From Henckelia pumila (Eukaryota; Streptophyta; Magnoliopsida; Lamiales; Gesneriaceae), in NCBI RefSeq assembly GCF_033568475.1, contig NC_133122.1:74113442-74177441 (forward strand): a stretch of 64,000 nt of DNA, written 5' to 3'. The notes below the pieces were generated by a model that saw only the letters and a program-made list of their open reading frames with translations, was not told where the DNA came from and did not search any database. How positions within the stretch are numbered: position 1 is the first letter of the stretch; each line of letters starts with the position of its first letter. A program made the position numbers and the translations under genes. This document shows positions 12,401 to 23,658 of this stretch, piece by piece.

Positions 12401-13215
12401 CCTATGGTCGAGATGATGTAGATCATCAGAGGTGTGATAACTTCTATTGCAATGTATGCGTGACTTCGCAGACCGATGGTTAGAAGATGACTTAGTGTCA
12501 TTATCGGTGAGCGATGATAGTTTTCATCAGGGCACAGTGTTGAGTTATACTAAGAAACATGAACTGTGATTGGTACTAGACTGGATGGTCTGAGTTCCCA
12601 GTAATTTCTTGGGAAGCTCGTTTGCTTCGGTGGAGCATGGGATGGATAACCAGTTTGGAATCACGTTAAGCAGTTATGTTGGAGTATAGCTTTGGGTCAA
12701 CAAGATTCTCTTGAGAAGAAATTCGGGTTTTGTTGTGTCAACACAGTGTTGGGATTAGTGTTTCCTGACTAGAGGTGTTGAGCACTGAAAACTTTTGGAA
12801 CCATTATATGGTTAGATCGAGTTTCGGTTAGTGATTCGACAAATGTCGTAAACCAGTCAGGTTATGACTTGGTCTTCGTCAGTTTAAGATTTTACTTGGG
12901 ATGATGATCTCGATCAAGCGGGTGTTTGTATCCTTCGTGGGCAGTGAGATCGTGGTCAGTATGGAAGACGTATCAGTGTTGTGATACATTAGTGTCGAGG
13001 AAGTTTGAATGTCAACCAGCAGTGCAGTAATCTTCAGTTGGGAGGATATTAATGCGGTGCAGCATTAATGGATGCTTACAGGGAATTTGACAAGAGTCTG
13101 ATTTTGTCGGAAGCTATTTTGACCAGACACTCAGGCAAGGGTTTTTAGTACGTTCTCGAGGTTTATCCTAGATTTCGAGGACAAAATCTTTTAAGTGGGG
13201 GGGGGGGGGGGAGAA
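9436..13215 (+). other. L1 interior without recognisable coding sequence
   Basis: 3.8 kb, G/T-rich and C-poor on this strand. Frames are dense in stops, the longest being 76 codons at 10121-10351 with no known motif. I looked for gag, zinc-knuckle, D-T-G protease, RT (DD) and integrase signatures in all frames and found none. Only the last 60 bases look like a gypsy 3' end. It is uniform in texture, without the patchwork of remnants expected from ordinary decay, hence the LARD reading. Confidence 0.5.
13173..13215 (+). promoter_or_regulatory. L1 polypurine tract with a run of 15 G
   Basis: TTTCGAGGACAAAATCTT, then AAGT and an uninterrupted G15 (13197-13211), then AGAA before the LTR start at 13216. 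A1 has G5 and G has G4 at the same place, so this tract has expanded. It would prime plus-strand synthesis. Confidence 0.8.
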
Positions 13216-14824
13216 TGTAGTGACCCATATCCGAAATTAACGATTAATGCGTAATTAATTGTTTAATCATGTTTAGATTAAGTAAAACATGATTAAGAAA
13301 ATTCCAAATGGATTAATGAAGTTCAGAAATGGATTCAAGACACTCGGAAATGGTGGGTAAGGTTCGAAGGGTTCGGACGCTCCGAACCTGAGTTCGGAGG
13401 ATCCGAACATGGATGGAGCCAGGCTTTGGAGGCTCTAAAGGCTTCGGACGATCCGAAGATCATTCGGACGATCCGAAGAGTAGCCCATCCAGTTGTCCTG
13501 AAATATTATGTCATCGGTGATGTCATAGGGGTGACTTCGAACGATCCGAAGAGGCATTTCGGACCATCCGAACAGTGTTCGGGACAGGTGCATGGTTGCA
13601 TGCAATTGGATTGACACGTGGCAGAGATCGGACGATCCGATGAGACGATCGGATGGCCTGAAGTAGTTCGGACGCTCCGAAGGCGTCAACGGACGACCCG
13701 AACCCTCGCTTATATATAGAGAGCTGAGGAGCTCATTTGAGACTCGCACCAACTTCCTCTCCTTCGCCCACGTGGCTCTATTTTAGGGCTTTGGGTACTC
13801 TTATTTTAGAGTTGGAGTAGGGAAAATATTCTAGTATAATCAGACAGTGTCTGACATAGTAGCGGAGCAGTACTCGTGTAGTGAAGCCGTGCTCGAGGCT
13901 GTGGAGCTGCAGCAGGGGTGTGCCCCTAGTTGTAGGATAGTCTCCATTAGAGGGCTGACGACGAACGCAGGTATAGCTATGGTCTCCTTAAAATATTTAG
14001 GAGTATTCAATAGCTTAGTTAAGGCTTTTAGAGCTTAATTAATGATGCATGGATATTTGCATTGTAGATTTGATGATAGGCTGGGAACCTAGAGTGGGAC
14101 TGCTAGGACTGCCTGTAGTAAGGTACGTAAGTACTGACTGAGATAGCCAGCATGATATATATTGTATGTGTTGCACGAGTATGTGCTACTTGTTTACCAT
14201 GTTTTACGGCTTTAGCACATGCATGTTTTTACGGTTGACTGCATCTGGTATAATGTGAGTCATTGACAGTTTCTATCAGTGAGGCGTTACTTCCTGCGGA
14301 TTCGTGTCTGGGGACACTCAGCCCCTGGTTTCGCTATCACTAGGAGCGACCACGACGGTGGAGTAGACGCTATAGTTGATAGGTGAATATAGGAGCGGCA
14401 CCACGGACTTGCTACCCGATATTGCCCTGTATATTCATGGCGCCTCGGAGTACTGTTTTACTCTCGTTTTAAATACACTTATGTGTTGCATATATTTTAT
14501 ATATCATTGCTTTCGTATTGAGCTTAGAGCTCACGTCCAGTCTTTTCTGTGTATCTGGATACCCCATTCGACGGGGCATGTGTAAGTGCAGGATTGAGCA
14601 CCAGGAGCTTGGAGTAGCCAGTGACCAGTGAAGACAACATGATTAGCTGTAGGTTTTGCCCTTTAGGCTCATTCATTCGATTGAGTTGTATAATCGAATT
14701 TGTTTAACCGATTGTATTATGCCGGTCTGCTTTTATTTAAGTCTTCCGCAGCAATTTATTTTAATGCATGCTTAATTATGCTCTTAACTCTGATTAGGTA
14801 GTGGATCCGAGTTGGGTCGCTACA
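13216..14824 (+). repeat. L1 right LTR (1609 bp)
   Basis: TGTAGTGACCC to GGGTCGCTACA. Contents in order: palindrome array 13371-13703, TATA at about 13709-13720, a leader block (13950-14036) shared with the A, H and G LTRs, a strong splice-donor-like AAG/GTACGTAAG at 14123, a GAGCTTAGAGCTC hairpin (about 14520) and a GGGGCATG block. After it lie 11 bases (14825-14835) before the E1 LTR. Confidence 0.85.
13371..13703 (+). repeat. Palindrome array upstream of TATA, L1 right LTR
   Basis: About ten TTCGGA-N3-TCCGAA-like units. Compared with the left LTR it has an added 22-bp unit near 13441-13480 (two adjacent TTCGGACGATCCGAA copies where the left LTR has one). The rest of the array aligns one-to-one. 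Confidence 0.85.
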
Positions 14825-15329
14825 TGCATACATAGTGTAACATCCCAAAATTCGGGAACACAACTAAACATACATTCTTTTAAATTTCTTGGGACAAAAA
14901 TTTTGTGGAAATAAAAATCTTATTTAAAATGATTAAATGTGCACCACCAAAAGGATAAAATAGTTCTCAATACCTTTGCCAACAAGGGCCAACAATAAAA
15001 TGAGTAAAATTTGTTTTTCTTCCTCAAGAATAAACTTAAATTGTGCATAATAAAATTGTTCTCATATCACAGCGCTCATGTATCTCTCGTCGACCCGACC
15101 GTCTGATCCTCTTCATGCCTCTACTCCATACTCATCAATAAATTCATCGATAGCGTCATTACCTGCATCATTCAAGTATAGTAAGTCTAAAACCTCAGCA
15201 AGAAAATGCATATAAAACTCATATGAAAAAAAAAACTTGAAACTCAATGCAGTGCCATAAATGAACGCAACATAAAAACTTATCATTTTCGTGTGACGAG
15301 GTACATGTAATTGTGGTAATCATATCATA

Positions 15330-17394
15330 TGTAAGGTTCGGGATTATTTGATTTAATTCGAACATATTTAATTTTAATCCGAGTATATTTAATTTGAGAA
15401 TTTTTAGAGTTTTGATTTAAATTCTAATATTCTTAAGTTATTAGGATTGAAATTGAATTAAAAAGAGGGCCGAGGACTGAATTGAAATTTTTGAAGTTTT
15501 TAGGGACTTAATTGCAATTATGATTGAATATATATAAATCCCACATGAATTGTCAGCTTGTATACGCGTATGTTATCAGATTTCTTCAGAGCAAAGCCGA
15601 GATCTTCTTATTTTCATTTGATTTTGATTTTCAAATCTTCGTAACTTTTGATCCGATTGTCCGATTTCAATTCCAAAAATAGCGCTATGACCCTTACGAC
15701 GAGGGATTTGATTTGGTGTAAGTCTTTATCTATTTCAGCATGTTTCAAATATTGGAATATGGTAGAGATCAGATTGAGCATGGATATGTGTTCTTAAGCT
15801 TTTATACATTTCGATATCGAAATCGAAACGAAGATTGGATGCCATATGAAGTTGTTATGAGATTTCAGAATTGATGCAAACCTTATGTTTTTGATTTTTC
15901 TGGTTTTGATGTATATATATGCTGATATGAGTTGATTTGAAGTATATGATATTGCTATTGATTTCGATATTTTGTCGGTTACCGATTTTCAATCGCTATG
16001 CCGTCGGTTTATGATTTGAGGCCGTGTTGATATCCTATGATTGAGCTGAAGTATTCTTTGAGATGTTGTTGATGTTATAGCATCTGTATTCTTCAATTTC
16101 AGATTAGTATTGAAGGCCAACGACTCAAGAACTTTTACTTCGAACCGAAGAAGAAGTGATCAAGGTTTGAAGTCATTTTGATTGAAGACATAATGATGCT
16201 TGTGAATCGATTTTGGAATTATAGAATTGAATGAAGTTTGATATGAATGTCTTGATGTTATGTGTCAGATTTGAAGCGTTCAAAATCAAGAAAATAAGAA
16301 GGTATAAGACAACATCGAATGTCAGGAATTTGAAACTCGAGAATGACGCTTCTTGAGTTATTCCGCCAAATCACATACTTGTTTATCGTTTTATGATTGA
16401 TGTTGTCGATACATCACAGGTAGTGGATCTTTATTTGATATGAGATGATCTGGTATATGAATTGATTCTTGCCAAGGTTTGATGAACCTTATTTTTGAGT
16501 CAGACGACTATGATAGATGGATATCCATGTCAATATCGGATAAGAATCTTGATGGCAATGACGTGATATGAATCAATTATTTTTATATGTATGCATTTGA
16601 TTACTCTATTCTCGAGATGAAATATTTAGAGTCAATGTGATTTACGTTAACGCATATATATGTTGGTTATAGTGAGATTGCATTCTCACCGAAGTTTATC
16701 CGGCTGTTGCTTTATTTGTATGTGTGCATGGCAACAGAGGGGGCAGGAGCTAGTCAGAGACGACATTGACAGCTCGGGAGAGAGAGTTAGCAAGTGTGGA
16801 CTCGGGTTTTAGCTGAAGTATGATAGTTTGAATAGCATCAAACATGTTAGAAGAATTATGGCTTGAAGTACACTTGTGACACTTTGTGTAACTTGTAGTT
16901 TAATGTTTGTTTTAACTATCTGTTTGATGTAATAAATGCATGGATTTATGCTTGAGACTTAGTTTATGTATATATGCATGTTCTGAGATTGTTAATCCAT
17001 GAGTTGAGTTGGTTCTTGAATGATTTTGGATTGGATTTCAGACTTGACAGCAAAATGGATTCTGCAGAATTTTTGAGCAGGGTTGTCCGCTCGATCGGTT
17101 GAATTGCACCGATCGAGCGAGACTTGTATTTTTGAAACATAAACTTTGATTTTTCTTTCTCGCTCGATCGGTAGAGTTTGACCGATCGAGCGAGGCCAAA
17201 TAATGCTCAAACCCGAGAGCTGGAGTTTTACTCTCGCTCGATCGGTTGAGTTTAACCGATCGAGCGAGGTGCAAGAAATTTTTAAATTTTTTTTTTTTTG
17301 TATTTCTTGGTTTGAGTATTCTTTTAAGATATGATTAATTATTATTTAATCGTTACTTGCCCTAAGATGAGATTAACAACCCGAGGTCCCCACA
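15330..17394 (+). mobile_element. Solo LTR of the B family
   Basis: Begins TGTAAGGTTCGGG and ends GAGGTCCCCACA, matching (in reverse) the B1 LTRs at 23659-25726 and 37984-40067. It is flanked by the perfect 5-bp duplication TCATA (15325-15329 and 17395-17399), and no interior is attached. It is therefore a solo LTR formed by LTR-LTR recombination after insertion into the E1 LTR. It retains the triple hairpin at 17088-17268 and a GTAAGT donor-like site at 15718. Confidence 0.93.
17088..17268 (+). repeat. Three tandem hairpins in the solo B LTR
   Basis: Inverted repeats at 17088-17119, 17159-17194 and 17233-17268. Each has a 12-14 bp stem CTCGCTCGATCGGT / ACCGATCGAGCGAG around an 8-base loop. 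Stem bases are nearly perfect while the sequence between hairpins is free. They lie about 130-310 bp from the LTR end, in the part that would be transcribed as leader. Confidence 0.9.
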
Positions 17395-17440
17395 TCATAT
17401 GAGCACATGGGTTTTCCTTTGTACAACAAACATATAGATG

Positions 17441-17672
17441 TACCATCCCTACTAGCCTTGACCAATATGCGCACTAAATAACGTCCATACTGGCCTTAGC
17501 TAATATGCGCACCATCTCTGTACCGTCCATAATAGCCTTGACAAATATGCACACCGAATACTGTTCATATTTCCTTGGCTAATATGTGCGCCATCTCTTT
17601 GCCGTCCATGCCAGTCTTGGCAAATATGTGCCCCGAATACCATCCATACTGACCTTGACTAATATGCACACC
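17441..17672. repeat. Minisatellite of about 39-bp units in the E1 LTR
   Basis: Six units of the form CCRTCCATACT-N-GCCTTGACYAATATGCGCACC with two alternating tails (CATCTCTGT and GAATA), so the higher-order period is about 78 bp. Units have drifted by roughly 15-25% from one another. Confidence 0.8.
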
Positions 17673-19035
17673 TTCATTCTTTGGAAAGGCTCCTCCGAAG
17701 CTCATCTCGGAGTACCAATCCCGTACTTCTACCACACGAATACATACAATATCAAAAGTATTTTCATGCATCATCTTATCATAACTTTTCATAACCTTTT
17801 TATTTCATGCTCTTAAAATTTTGTGATAAACACCATGCATGCTAAAACTTATATAAATCCAATCATGCATGTAATACCTCATAAAATTTCATGACTTTCA
17901 TGGAAAAATAGCTTTCATGAAGGTATAAGACATAACCATGCGGTAGCATAATCGATCCACATAGTCGTTACGTCCGTCCTGGACATTAAAAACTTGAAAC
18001 TTTTACATAAAAATTCTTAAAAATACTTAAAATACCTTAAATATCATAAACATAATTTTAGGACCCAAAAACAACCGCTTAAAATCAACCCGGACAGGTC
18101 GAGGGCTCCCCTGCGCTGCAGCTAGCACTGGGGTGCCTGAAAATCGCAGCGTGTGGGCGTTGCGCTGCCGCGCAAGCAGCCGTGCGCAGGGCTTGACTGC
18201 ACTATTCTTCCGTTTCTTTTGAAATTAATCCATCCTTTTTTAAGTTTGAACACTTACCTATTGAAAAAATATCATCAAATACATGAAAAACTTCTAAAGA
18301 TCCGCACAACATAACCCAACGTTTCAAAGATTTGAACCAAAAATTCACATTCAAAACTTCCTTTTCAAAATTCTGATTTTTTCAACATAAATGCCCTTGA
18401 ATCTCAGCAAACTTATACCGAAAACATCATAAAGGCATCACGCTTCACGATTATACAACATACTCATGTAACTTTCTAAAATCATGCATCAATCAACACC
18501 ATAAATCAACCTAGGGTTCATATCAAACTTATTTATACTCTTGAACGGTGGTTTAAAAAAACGTTAAAACTTTCTTGATAGATTCAACTTTGGAATTAAC
18601 CTGCACCTTGGGAGAGCGGTCTAGAAGGGAAACGTGAAACGTGAGAATGGAGAAGGGAAAGGCGGCGTGCAAAAGGGAAAATAATTGAAATATTTTGACG
18701 CCTTCTATGTTTGTGACTAATGGGCTTGAATGTAGGCTCATTAGTTGCAAACAAAATTTTAAAATAAAATACTATACCCAACTTAAAATACACTGCATCA
18801 ACTTTAAACTTCGGATTAAAAATAAAACATTTTCTCAACTTGCTCAAAGTTAAGCATCGTTTCGTCGGTCCAGAATTAATTCCAAACCAGAAAACACTAA
18901 AATAATTTGCAACTCATCAAATAAAATAAATCACATAACTTTCGCATAATAATTAAATTTCATAATTAACATGCATAAATCATATAAATCATTTAAAATT
19001 TTTGTGATCGAGCTAGTGGACTTTTAGACCTTACA

Positions 19036-19086
19036 ACTCTACTCTTCTTAAAGAATTTCGTCCTCGAAATTTGACTTACAAAACAT
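19036..19086 (-). promoter_or_regulatory. E1 polypurine tract and remnant interior
   Basis: Plus strand ACTCTACTCTTCTTAAAG, then TTTCGTCCTCGAAATT; reversed, this is the usual GAGGACGAAA plus purine tract before a Tekay-type 3' LTR. C1 begins at 19087. Confidence 0.7.
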
Positions 19087-21107
19087 GTAACGCCCCAAAT
19101 TTATCTTAATTGAGTTTATTTGAGATAATCGGAGATCACAAAATTCAAGAGCCGATTTTATTTTGATTAGGGTCTATTTTGCAATTTTTAGATTTTTCAG
19201 GGACTAAAATGCAAATATAGATTTTATTAGATATTTATTAGGTTTTGACTTGAATTCATCCCTTCCATCACGCCTTCTCCCTCCATTGTTGAGCTCCAAA
19301 TCATTTCTTCAAGCTTTTAGATCCCGGTTTTTGGTCGATCCGTCCGTTAGAATTTTAATCCGAAGGCAGATTAGCGATCACGTCAGCGAGAGCTTCGTTC
19401 TATCGTAAGTATTTCTCCGATCAATTATACTTCTATTTTCAGATGTTTTTAGAATCGATTGAGTGACGGTTATGTCGTTCTTGAGATAGTTCTTATCGAT
19501 TATTCTCAATCGGTTTTGAAATAGAGTGTCGTTCGGATTTGTTATTATTTTTGGAAGCCTAATTCGAAAAAGTGGATTTTGAGATGTCTTGGATTTGATT
19601 TTCATTTGATGTTTTAGCATTGGTTTGAGTTGTTTGCAATGCTATACTGCTGTTTGTGTTTCCGGTTTGATCAGTATATAGTCGTTATGCCGCCGGTTTG
19701 AGTTTTGGGATTTTGAACCGTTTGAGTTGTTGAACTTTGGCTATTGGGTTTGTTCGTCGTTGTTGATCTTATTTTGCCTCCGTACAGATTCGTTTGAAGT
19801 TTTTTGAGCCCAGAGTTAGCAAAAGTCGAATGTCGAAGAGTTGGACGAAGGGCGGTAAAGAGTTTACCTTGAGCCTTTGTTGTTTTAGGTTGTATGGATT
19901 TTGATATAACCTCTTTTATAGCTTATCCAGAGTTGGAGTCATTTGAGTAGAAAGGTACAAGCAGACATCGTTTTAGCGGGATAGCACACTCAAGAGAGTT
20001 GGTTCTTGAGTTTCCCTTAAATCACATACTTGCATCTATACTTGTTCTAGAATGGGGAACTTGTATTTTGTTGTTTGAACTTTTGTTATATGGCTTAATG
20101 CTTTATGTTTTTATTATGCATTCATCTTGAGCCTAAATCTTTGTTTTTAAACGGGTTTTATGCCCTTTTTGTTAGACGTTTTGGGGGCTATAATCGAGTG
20201 GCCTGGGTGTAGAAGTTCACCTAGTGTCAGCATACTCCTTGTAGTCGCACCAAAGTCTACAGGATGGAGATACGTGGCACCACGTCGATCGGGAGAGTCG
20301 GTGAGTTGTTACGTGATCTCATCCTCGGGATCCCAAAAGCATAGCAGCAATACCTTGTTTATCAGAGTTGATATCCCGATTTTAAATACATTCATTTCAT
20401 TCTTATTAACATTGAATATTTTGTCTTTATTTCATGTTATTGAGATATTACTTGTTATTGGATGTTATGTTGCTTTTACTGGGAATATCATTCTCACCGG
20501 AGTTATCAGGTTGTTGCTTTGTTTTGTATGTGTACTTGGCAACAGGTGGGGCAGGATCGAGTCAAAGGAGGCTTGGTTAGCTTCGAGATCAAGGAATATA
20601 AGTGAGACTCGGTTTAGAAGTCGAATCAGCATGTCAATCTAGTTTATGTTTTGAAGCATGTTTAGAACTCGAACTTATTGATGTTTGTAGTATCTAATAT
20701 TCAAATATTGAGGATTGAATGTTGTCATTGCATGTATTATATTTATTCGTGATGTATTGAATGGATATTGGAGTTGATTTGGTAAGCTTATTTTCTGGAA
20801 AATTGGTTCAGGGTTTCCCTCGCTCGATCGGTAGAGTTTGATCGATCGAGCGAGCTGTCTGTAGCCTCATTGCTGTTTTTCAAAAACCTTTCCCGCTCGA
20901 TTGGTTGAGTTTTATCGATCGAGCGGAGCTACTCCTTGAGGCAGACAATAGAGTTTAGCAAGTTGCTCGCTCGATCGGTTGAGTTTTACCGATCGAGTGA
21001 GGCACTGTTCATTTTAAATTTTTTTTCTTTTATTTTTTTAATCTTGGATCTTGTATGCTTAATTTATGTTTAATCCGAGATTAGAAGTATAGAACCGAGG
21101 TCTCACA
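19087..21107 (+). repeat. C1 5' LTR (2021 bp)
   Basis: TGTAACGCCCC to GAGGTCTCACA. It shares its second half with the B family: a block containing CTTGGCAACAGGTGGGGCAGGA, the triple hairpin at 20819-21001 and the GAGGTC-CACA end. A donor-like CGTAAGTATT lies at 19404-19413. A 160-codon frame at 20160-20642 is not counted as a gene (see rejected). Confidence 0.85.
20819..21001 (+). repeat. Three tandem hairpins in the C1 LTR
   Basis: Inverted repeats at 20819-20854, 20893-20926 and 20966-21001, stems CTCGCTCGATCGGT / ACCGATCGAGCGAG with a few changes (one outer pair is lost in the middle copy, which reads CCGCTCGA / TCGAGCGG). Number, spacing and position relative to the LTR end match the B family. 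Confidence 0.88.
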
Positions 21108-21112
21108 TTAAG

Positions 21113-21124
21113 TGGTATCAGAGC
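21113..21124 (+). promoter_or_regulatory. C1 primer binding site (initiator tRNA-Met)
   Basis: TGGTATCAGAGC, five bases after the LTR end at 21107. Complementary to the 3' end of plant initiator tRNA-Met. Confidence 0.9.
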
Positions 21125-21408
21125 AATAAGTTCTTGGTTGAACTAGAAGTGAGCGGGGTAGATCGAGTCCGCTTGATTTGGCTCATCGCATGTGATTGTG
21201 TTTTTTTATTGTTTATTTAATTCCATGCGAGCATGCTTTATTATTTGAGAATTATTTGAATTACATGATTATGTGATTTAATTTATAAAGCATGAACTAC
21301 TTGAGATATAACTGTTTTTATTATCGACTTGTATCCGAATACTGAGAGGTTGAAGGGAACCAAATTGTAGAGATTGAAATATCTTGTGTCTTAACCTTTG
21401 AATATCAG

Positions 21409-23658
21409 ATGGGTCCTCGTCGAGTAATTAACAGAAACTCACCGCCAGTTACTCCTCCAAACGAGCAAGCTAGTACCGAAATTGATCAGATGGATGCCAT
21501 AGCAAAGCCTATGGAAACCTTGCTGAAGAGGTTTCAGTCGTTTAACCCGCCAATCTTGCAAGGTACAGAGAATCCTGTTGACTATGAGAGCTGGTTGGAC
21601 AACATTGATCAGTTGTTTGATTCCCTTGATTATTCAGATGACCGCCGAATCAGGTTAGTCATTCATCAGCTTTGGGGTGTTGCTAAGAACAGGTGGATCA
21701 CGACGAAGAGAGCCATTGAAAATTGAGGTACAACTATTAACTGGAATATTTTCAAATCTGAGTTTTATAAGCAATTTTTCCCAATTTTGTACCAAAAGGA
21801 TAAGGGAACCGAGTTTTCCACTCTGAGGTAAGGGAATCTGAATATCGAGGAGTATGTAGCCAAGTTTGATAGTTTGCTGAGATTTTCACCACACATTGCC
21901 GACAAAGAAGCAAAAGTCAACCAGCTCATTAATGGTTTGAACCCCGGCTTCTTCACGTTGGTAAACACTGCTAGGCCTGATAATTTTGCGGATGCCATGA
22001 ATCATGCAAAGGGAGCTGAAGCAGGTTTGTGGAGACAGAGAGGAGCTTCGTTAGTACCTAAGCAGTCGAGATAGTCTCAGAATCAACCGTCTCAGTATCA
22101 GAATCAGCCATCACAGTATCAGAACCAACCACAGAGGTATGAATGAGGAAGAAGTGGGGGTAACAGAAAGGATCATTTCAGAGCCAAAGGGAAACAGTTC
22201 AAGAAGCCCGGGAACAGTTCTTCTAGCTCCAGTGGATCCAAGCAGTTTGGTTCAGGACAGAGTTCTGGATTTTCATATTCGTTCTGTAACAAGTGTGGGG
22301 GTAGACACTCCCAAGAGTAGTGTGTAGGATTCTTCGGAAACTGTAATATCTATCAACAGCCAGGACACTTTGCTAAGGTGTGTCCTCAGCGAGGTAAAGA
22401 TCGAGCTTAGAGTGGGAGTTCTTCTAGACCTACAGCTCAGCCTAAGAGGCAGAGTTATGCGGTTCACTCCTTCCAGCCTCAGCAACAGAATAGACAGGGA
22501 GGTAACCCGAATGCGAACCAGCCTCCGAGACAGCAGGCACGAGTCTTTGCTCTGACTGAGGATCAGGCTCAGGCAGCACCTGACGATATTATAGCAGATA
22601 ACTGTTCAATTTTTGGTTATTTTGCTCATGTATTGATAGATACGGGTGCGTCTCACTATTTTATATCTGAGAAATTTGTTTTGATGAATGCCTTGCCTTG
22701 TGAGCCTTTGCCTGCTGTAGTAGTTGTTACTTCACATTTGGGTGGAAGAATTGTTTCTGTCAGATTAGTCAGGAACTGTGAACTTTGATTTGAGGAGAAT
22801 TTGTTAGAATTCGACTGTATTATACTTGGGCTGTCAAATTTTGACTGTATTGTTGATATAGATGTTTTAACCAAGTACAGGGCAACCGTCGATTGTTTTT
22901 AGAAGGTTGTCAGATTCAGACCTGAAATGGCAACCGAGTGGAAATTCTTCGGTAAGGGTTCTCGATCTAGAATTCCTTTGATTTCTGTGTTATCGATGAC
23001 TCGTTTGTTATAGAGAGGTGCAGAGGGATTTTTGGTTTATGAATTTGATGTATTGAAATCTAGCCCAGAATTGGTTGATATATACCAGTTGTTAAAGATT
23101 TTTCTGACGTCTTTCCGGATGAGATTCTTGGACTGCCACCTATTCGAGAGATCGAATTCAGCATTGATTTATTGTCAGGTCTCATCCAATTTCCAAATCT
23201 CCTTATCATATGGCACCGGTTGAATTGAGAGAATTGAAAGAACAACTTGAGGATTTGATCTCCAAGGGATACATCAGACCTAGTGTGTCACCTTGGGGTG
23301 CTCCTGTCCTTTTTTTTTTTGAAAGAAGGATGGTTCTATCTGGCTCTGTATTGATTACCGTCAACTGAATCAAGCGACGGTAAAGAACAGGTATCCTTTA
23401 CCTTGAATACATGACCTTTTTGATCAACTGCAGGGTTCTTCTGTCTATTCGAAGATTGATCTGAGATCAGAATATCATCAGCTGAGAGTGCGTGAAGAAG
23501 ATATTCCTAAGACTGCTTTCAGAACGAGGTATGGTCATTTCGAGTTTATAGTCATGCCGTTCGGTTTGACTAACGCTCCAGCGGTTTTTTTGGGTTTAAT
23601 GAAGCGTATCTTTCAGCGTTATTTGGATGAGTTTGTTATTATCTTCATCGATGATATT
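21409..23658 (+). pseudogene. gag-pol: C1 gag-protease-RT, first part
   Basis: ATG at 21409 follows an AG (splice-acceptor-like ATATCAG). In one main frame: gag capsid (LLKRFQSFNPPILQG, INGLNPGFF), a CCHC knuckle with a damaged second cysteine (C-N-I-Y for C-x-x-C), protease [12 protein letters not shown] near 22640, then RT with the VSPWGAP segment (about 23285), [23 protein letters not shown] and FIDDI at 23650, where B1 interrupts. Many stops (for example 21724-21726, 22072-22074, 22138-22146) and a T-run indel near 23309-23321 make it non-functional. It is a close relative of B1 gag-pol, which helps in reading the damaged parts. Confidence 0.9.

Larger units (their letters stand above)
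7039..14824 (+). mobile_element. L1: LARD-like element with non-coding interior, interrupted by copia DNA
   Basis: Left LTR fragment at 7039-7668, lacking its first 23 or so bases. Copia sequence occupies 7669-9435. Interior 9436-13215 ends in a gypsy-style tract (TTTCGAGGACAAAATC, then poly-G), and the right LTR at 13216-14824 starts TGTAGTGACCC and ends GGGTCGCTACA. The LTR ends and the 3' tract look like Tekay-type gypsy, but the interior has no gag, protease, RT or integrase in any frame. Known: large retrotransposon derivatives (LARDs) have this build and move with proteins from relatives. The alternative is an element too decayed to read. Confidence 0.65.
14836..19086 (-). mobile_element. 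E1: minus-strand gypsy LTR plus polypurine tract
   Basis: The LTR runs from TGTAACATCCC (14836) to GACCTTACA (19035), about 2.1 kb once the solo B LTR and its target duplication are removed. To its right, 19036-19074, the reverse complement reads TTCGAGGACGAAATTC and an AAGAAGAGTAGAG purine tract, the usual 3' end of a Tekay-type gypsy interior. This is therefore the 3' LTR of a minus-strand element. Only about 50 interior bases remain before C1 starts at 19087. A tandem minisatellite lies at 17441-17672. No coding sequence is left. Confidence 0.75.

Noticed and set aside
13435..13752. Frames on both strands through the palindrome arrays (also 29657-29892, 48058-48403, 55459-55641)
   Set aside because: Palindromic repeats stay open in several frames by composition. 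The peptides are repeats of GSSD/RIGSSD, not a protein.
14825..14835. Eleven bases between the L1 and E1 LTRs considered as host sequence
   Set aside because: Too short to say anything beyond likely target duplications. The L1 left flank is lost, so the pair cannot be checked.
20160..20642. 160-codon open frame in the C1 LTR with hydrophobic stretches
   Set aside because: It lies wholly in the LTR, has no recognisable domain, and the related solo B and B1 LTRs do not keep it open. Treated as chance.
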